This document shows positions 60,547-64,000 of a DNA stretch of 64,000 bases, piece after piece. Origin of the DNA: JACRCT01 sp049841135 (GTDB lineage Bacteria > Myxococcota > Myxococcia > Myxococcales > UBA5297); contig JASGHK010000004.1 of the NCBI GenBank assembly GCA_049841135.1, positions 2,108,001 through 2,172,000 on the forward strand, in the 5' to 3' direction. The notes beneath the pieces are model-generated. The model made no database searches, was not told the origin of the DNA, and saw only the letters and a program-made list of their open reading frames with translations. Position 1 is the stretch's first letter, and each line of letters begins with the position of its first letter. Position numbers and translations under genes: made by a program.

Positions 60547-61788
60547 CTACTTCGGCAACTCCACCTTCCGGAACGTCTGCCAAACGAGCAGGTCGTAGAC
60601 GATCTTCAGCCCGCCCGAGACGAAGAACGGCAGGCTCGCCAGGGCCGCGCTGGCGAAGAGCGGCCCGGCGATGAGCGGCGAGAGCGCCGCGCCCACGGTC
60701 CTCGCGATGCCCGTCAGCCCCGCCGCCGCCGAGCGCTCCGCCGGCGTCACCAGCGCCATCGTGTAGGCCTGCCGGGTGGGCACGTCCATCTGCGAGATGC
60801 TGAAGCGCAACAGCAGCATCGCGATGGCCAGCTCGAGGTTGGGCATCAGCGGCACCAGGATGAGCAGCACGTTCGAGGGGATGTGCGTGCCGACCATGGT
60901 CGCCAAGAGGCCGATCTTCCTGGACAGCCAGGTCGCTGACAGCGCCGAGATTCCGGCGAGCACGTTGGCCCCGAAGAAGATGCTGCCCAGGGTCGCCGGC
61001 GACACGCCGAAGCGGCTGTGGAACCAGTAGGCCACGAACGCCTGCACCACGAAGCCGCCCGCGAACGCGTCGATGGTGAACAGGCCGGCGAGCTTGAAGA
61101 CGTTCTTGCGCGACTCGTGCAGCCCCAGCTTCTCCTGCATCCAGCTGATCTTCCCGGTCACGCGCTTGGCCGGCGGCGCCTCGGCGGCCGGGCTGAGCCG
61201 CGTGAAGAGCGCCACCATGGCGGCGCCGATGACGGCGTAGCCGATGACCACCGCGCGGTAGCTGGTGAGCGCCTCGAAGCCGCGAAGCTGCATCGCCTGG
61301 ACGAGGCCGCCACCGGCCAGGGCGCCGAGCGCGGTGGAGAACGAGCCGACGAGGTTGTACCAGGCGAAGACCTTGGTCCGTTTCTCGGCCGAGATCTCCT
61401 CCGACAGCGCCGCTTGCTCGATGGCCAGGAACGGGCCGACCTCGTTGCCGCTGGGGCTGATGACGCCGACGGTGGCCGCGAGCAGCAGCAGCCAGAAGCT
61501 CTTCGTCAGCGCGAAGAGGACGCCGGCGAAGATCATCAGCGCCGCACCGGCGATGAGCATCCTCTTGCGGCCGATGCGGTCGGCGCGCGTGGTGATCCAG
61601 AGCGAGATGGCGGTGTCCCCGATGAGGGTCAGCGTCAGCAGCAGGCCGATCTCGGCCTCGGTCAGCCCCGCCGCCGCCAGGTAGAGCGCCAGCACCACGG
61701 AGAGGAAGCCATAGGCGAAGAGCCGCAGGATGCGGGTGGCGAAGAGGACGGGGAGGTCTGGGGCGCGGGTGACAGGCTGGTCGGTCAT
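60547..61788 (-). CDS. MFS transporter
   Basis: Twelve-helix major facilitator of 413 residues. The loop motif between helices 2 and 3 is ITTRADRIGRKRMLIAGA, typical of MFS. The N-terminal half ends in GAMVALFTRL-like helix 6, followed by a cytoplasmic loop (ESRKNVFKLAGLFTIDAFAGG). It lies 19 bases upstream of the HAD gene in the STM4013-4012-4011 direction, so it may export or import the compound handled by that pathway. Drug-efflux function is the default alternative. Confidence 0.92.
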   Translation of the reverse strand: MTDQPVTRAPDLPVLFATRILRLFAYGFLSVVLALYLAAAGLTEAEIGLLLTLTLIGDTAISLWITTRADRIGRKRMLIAGAALMIFAGVLFALTKSFWLLLLAATVGVISPSGNEVGPFLAIEQAALSEEISAEKRTKVFAWYNLVGSFSTALGALAGGGLVQAMQLRGFEALTSYRAVVIGYAVIGAAMVALFTRLSPAAEAPPAKRVTGKISWMQEKLGLHESRKNVFKLAGLFTIDAFAGGFVVQAFVAYWFHSRFGVSPATLGSIFFGANVLAGISALSATWLSRKIGLLATMVGTHIPSNVLLILVPLMPNLELAIAMLLLRFSISQMDVPTRQAYTMALVTPAERSAAAGLTGIARTVGAALSPLIAGPLFASAALASLPFFVSGGLKIVYDLLVWQTFRKVELPK

Positions 61789-61862
61789 CGGGCTATCCGG
61801 CTTGCGCTGGTGTGAGCTGGCGAGATACCACCCCGTCTCGAACTGCGGAAGCGAGGGCTCAC

Positions 61863-62636
61863 ATGGCTGCTCCCACCACCATCCTCGTCACGGGCGCCTC
61901 CGGCGGCATCGGGGCGGCCATCGCCGAGCACGTCGCCGCTCCCGGCGTCCGGGTCGCGCTCTTCGCACGCCGCCGCGACCAGCTCGAGGCCGTCGCCGGG
62001 AAGGTGCAGCAGAAGGGCGCCGAGGCGCTCGTCCTGGTCGGCGACGTCGCCGACCTGGCTTCGGTCGAGAAGGCCTGGGGCGAGCTGGTCGCGAAGTGGG
62101 GAAGCTCCCTCGACTTCGCCTACCTCAACGCAGGCACCGGCGGCGTCTTCCCCCTCAAGAAGTTCAAGGCCGAGCGAGTCCGCCACATCTTCGAGGTCAA
62201 CGTCCTGGGCGTCGTGAACTGGCTCCACTTCCTGTTGCCGCCGATGCTCGAAGCGCGGCGCGGGACCATCGTCGGGGTCTCCAGCCTGGCGGCGCAGCGC
62301 GGCGGACCGGGCGCCGGCGCCTACTCGGCGTCCAAGGCCGCGGTCACCAACCTGCTCGAGTCCATCCGGCTCGAGGCGCGCAGGTCGAACGTCCGGGTCT
62401 GCACCGTCGAGCCCGGCTTCGTACGCACCGATATGACCGCGGCCAACAAGTTCCCCATGCCGTTCATGGTCGAGCCCGCCGAGGCCGCCAGGGTCATCTG
62501 CCGCGGCGCCCAGTGCGGGTGCTCCATGATCCGCTTCCCGTGGCCGCTGCAGGCCGGGATGGCGCTGATGCGCTGGATGCCCAATTGGCTCTACGACCGG
62601 GTCAGCGGGTCGATGCTGGGACAGGACTCGGACTAG
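61863..62636 (+). CDS. Short-chain dehydrogenase/reductase
   Basis: NAD(P)-dependent oxidoreductase of 257 residues from ATG 61863. The cofactor motif is TGASGGIGAAIAEHV (TGxxxGIG), NAG is in YLNAGTGGVF, catalytic Ser lies in VSSLAAQRGG, and Tyr/Lys in YSASKAAVTNLLES. PGFVRTDM follows. The C-terminus has hydrophobic helices (IRFPWPLQAGMALMRWMP), as in membrane-associated lipid-type SDRs. It is divergent from the MFS gene. The substrate is not predictable from sequence. Confidence 0.94.
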   Translation: MAAPTTILVTGASGGIGAAIAEHVAAPGVRVALFARRRDQLEAVAGKVQQKGAEALVLVGDVADLASVEKAWGELVAKWGSSLDFAYLNAGTGGVFPLKKFKAERVRHIFEVNVLGVVNWLHFLLPPMLEARRGTIVGVSSLAAQRGGPGAGAYSASKAAVTNLLESIRLEARRSNVRVCTVEPGFVRTDMTAANKFPMPFMVEPAEAARVICRGAQCGCSMIRFPWPLQAGMALMRWMPNWLYDRVSGSMLGQDSD

Positions 62637-62693
62637 TCAGGGCAGCGCCTTCGAGCTCAGACCAAGGTCGAGCAGCCTTGGATGGCGCAGGCT

Positions 62694-62731
62694 GCAGAAG
62701 GTATGTCGGTGGGTACCGACAAACCTTCTGC
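62694..62731. terminator. Strong hairpin between convergent SDR and sigma-factor genes
   Basis: Arms GCAGAAGGTATGTCGGT (62694-62710) and ACCGACAAACCTTCTGC (62715-62731) pair with one mismatch around a 4-base loop. Placed between two converging genes, it is a likely bidirectional terminator, though no clear T-tract follows. Confidence 0.6.
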
Positions 62732-62749
62732 GCTCCCCGCAGCCCCGCC

Positions 62750-63268
62750 TCACGCGGTTCCCGTCGTCGGCAGACTGGGCGGCGGTTCGGCCTGAGCCAC
62801 TGGCTCGAGGGCGAGCTGCAGCTTCTCGGAGAGGCTCTTCAGCTTCTTGCCGACCGTCTTGCGCGAGGTCCGCAGGACCTCGGCTATCTCGTCCTGCGTC
62901 ATCCCGTCGCGGAAGGCGTAGGCCGCCAGCTCCTGCTCCTTCTCGGAGAGCGCCGCGAGCGTCCGGTCCAGGTCCGCGCGCCCCGCGAGGTCCGGGTGGA
63001 TGGTGCCGGGCTCGTGGGCGAGCAAGGTGAACTTGAGTGAGCGCGTCGTTCGGTTGCGCAGCTGCTGCAGGCAGTGCCGGGTAGCGATGGCGTAGAGCCA
63101 GGTCAGCGGCTGCGAGCGCAGGCGGAAGCAGCCCAGGCCCGAGAGCGCTCTCTCGAAGACCTCCTGGACCGCCTCCGCCGCGTCCTCCTCGTCGCGCAGG
63201 AGTGCCAGGCATCGTCGGTAGACGACGCCGTGGTACCGCTCGAAGAGCTCGCCTGCGTCGAGGCTCAA
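62750..63268 (-). CDS. ECF-type RNA polymerase sigma factor
   Basis: Sigma-70-family factor of 172 residues starting at TTG 63268, 7 bases after the upstream stop. Region 2 is FERYHGVVYRRCLALLRDEEDAAEAVQEVFERAL with the typical sigma-2.4 end TWLYAIATRHCLQQLRNR. Region 4 is LAAYAFRDGMTQDEIAEVLRTSRKTVGKKLKSLSEKL. The C-terminal tail is short and Pro/Gln-rich, and there is no adjacent anti-sigma gene on this side. It sits directly downstream of a pilus/TonB-like envelope protein, so it may respond to envelope state. The TTG start is the only in-frame choice before the upstream stop. Confidence 0.9.
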   Translation of the reverse strand: MSLDAGELFERYHGVVYRRCLALLRDEEDAAEAVQEVFERALSGLGCFRLRSQPLTWLYAIATRHCLQQLRNRTTRSLKFTLLAHEPGTIHPDLAGRADLDRTLAALSEKEQELAAYAFRDGMTQDEIAEVLRTSRKTVGKKLKSLSEKLQLALEPVAQAEPPPSLPTTGTA

Positions 63269-63275
63269 GCCGTCC

Positions 63276-64000
63276 TCAGAACTTGAAGGGGAAGTCCACC
63301 GGAGGCATCTGCGAACCGTAGTACGCCGGGAACTTGAACTTCTTGATGCCCGCGATGAGACACGCTGCGAGCGGCGTCTTCCGGTACTCCTCGGTCTTGG
63401 TCTGGATGTTCGAGACGCTGCCGTTCGGGAGGATCGTCCAGCGCATGACGATGGTCCCGGTCGCAGTGGGATCCTTCGCCTTGGCCTCGTCGACGCAGGC
63501 CTTGATCATTCGCTTGTTCTCGACGACGACCGCCATGATGTCCGACTGATCGAGCTGAGCCTTCGACACCGTTTCGACCGTTGCCGGCGGGATGGACGCG
63601 GTCCTCTGGTCCGCCTTGCGCGTATCCACCTTGATGGTTTGGCGCGTGCCATCGGCCTTCCAGACCAGCAGCGTGGTCACGCCTTCCTGGGCGCCCTGAA
63701 TCAGGACCTGGGTGCTTCCGAGCGGCTTGACGTCCGCGACGCTGGGATCGCCGATGGCGATGCGCGCGATGCCCGGGATGTTGACCACCTTCTGCCCGCC
63801 GACTCCGAGCGTGACCGTCGTCTCGTTCTCGCCCGTCCCGCCGCCCGGCGCCGGCGGAATGTAGACCGTCTTCGGCTTGGCGGCCGGCTGGGGCTGGGCG
63901 GTGACGTCGCCAGAGATCGAATCGAAGTCATTGTCGACAGGCGCAGGCTGCGCCGTGACGGCGCCAAAGACTGAATAGAAGTCCTGGTCGACCTTGGTCC
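63276..64000 (-). CDS. T2SS/T3SS-type pilus N-domain protein with AgmX/PglI-like TonB tail (5' partial)
   Basis: The frame is open to the right edge; the visible part encodes 241 residues. Two imperfect copies of a short motif stand first (DQDFYSVFGAVTAQP and DNDFDSISGDVTAQP), then a Pro-rich linker. A pilus/secretin-type N-domain follows (TVTLGVGGQKVVNIPGIARI, then IGDPSVADVKPLGSTQVLIQG). The C-terminal 100 residues match the AgmX/PglI-type TonB-like fold (RMIKACVDEAKAKDP, then VMRWTILPNGSVSNIQT and IKKFKFPAYYGSQ). In myxobacteria such domains belong to gliding and envelope machines. The sigma-factor gene follows 7 bases later. Confidence 0.83.
   Translation of the reverse strand, partial: TKVDQDFYSVFGAVTAQPAPVDNDFDSISGDVTAQPQPAAKPKTVYIPPAPGGGTGENETTVTLGVGGQKVVNIPGIARIAIGDPSVADVKPLGSTQVLIQGAQEGVTTLLVWKADGTRQTIKVDTRKADQRTASIPPATVETVSKAQLDQSDIMAVVVENKRMIKACVDEAKAKDPTATGTIVMRWTILPNGSVSNIQTKTEEYRKTPLAACLIAGIKKFKFPAYYGSQMPPVDFPFKF

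Noticed and set aside
1..64000. CRISPR array or prophage
   Set aside because: No regularly spaced direct repeats of CRISPR type, no cas genes, and no phage structural or lysis genes were found; the only integrase belongs to the IS91-like element.

Overview
The window is high-GC DNA whose gene content points to a myxobacterium-like member of the Myxococcota. The evidence is a eukaryote-type Ser/Thr kinase with a PEGA tail, cysteine-rich lipoproteins with DUF4215 and MopE-like motifs, many TPR and beta-propeller surface proteins, and a T2SS/T3SS-type pilus domain fused to an AgmX/PglI-like TonB tail. No rRNA is present, and taxonomy was inferred from content only.

Layout. 1-5.1 kb: cell-surface proteins, two of them cysteine-rich lipoproteins. 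5.5-10.6 kb: a nested mobile island, in which an IS21-family element sits inside a tyrosine recombinase gene that precedes an IS91-type transposase. 10.6-17.1 kb: a Ser/Thr kinase and TPR protein divergent from three solute-binding-protein genes that have no transporter beside them. 17.2-22.5 kb: exported, HEAT-repeat, suppressor-of-fused-like and TPR proteins. 22.6-22.8 kb: tRNA-His and tRNA-Arg. 22.8-27.3 kb: small hypotheticals, a receiver-like/thioredoxin-reductase-like fusion, and exported proteins. 27.4-34.7 kb: two CPA2-type antiporters, a free-standing acyl carrier protein, an unknown propeller-like protein, and an aromatic ammonia-lyase fused to an AMP-forming ligase. 34.7-43.8 kb: a lipoprotein, an AraC/GyrI-like regulator, a chorismatase-like / Fe-S protein / DAHP synthase operon, PhzF, an MBL-fold protein and a propeller protein. 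43.9-55.4 kb: a gene cluster centred on a soluble FtsH-like AAA+ zinc protease, a MoxR AAA+ ATPase, a candidate (degenerate) vWA-type partner and an NrdG-like radical SAM protein, with a RHH/MazF toxin-antitoxin pair between its genes. 55.4-61.8 kb: homologues of the Salmonella STM4014, STM4011, STM4012 and STM4013 families with a HAD phosphatase and an MFS transporter. 61.9-64.0 kb: an SDR, an ECF-type sigma factor and a pilus/TonB-like protein cut by the window edge.

The two most remarkable systems are the FtsH-MoxR-vWA-like cluster, an ATP-dependent protease and remodelling machine of unknown substrate, and the ammonia-lyase/ligase/ACP locus, which may make an ACP-bound aromatic acid. A technical pattern also runs through the window. 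Seven otherwise good genes carry a one-base frameshift. At six of them the site reads GATTC or GAATC, and removing one T or A restores GATC and the frame; the seventh lies directly beside a GATC. The sequence should be verified at these sites before any of the genes is called a pseudogene. Several dispersed intergenic repeat families are also present.
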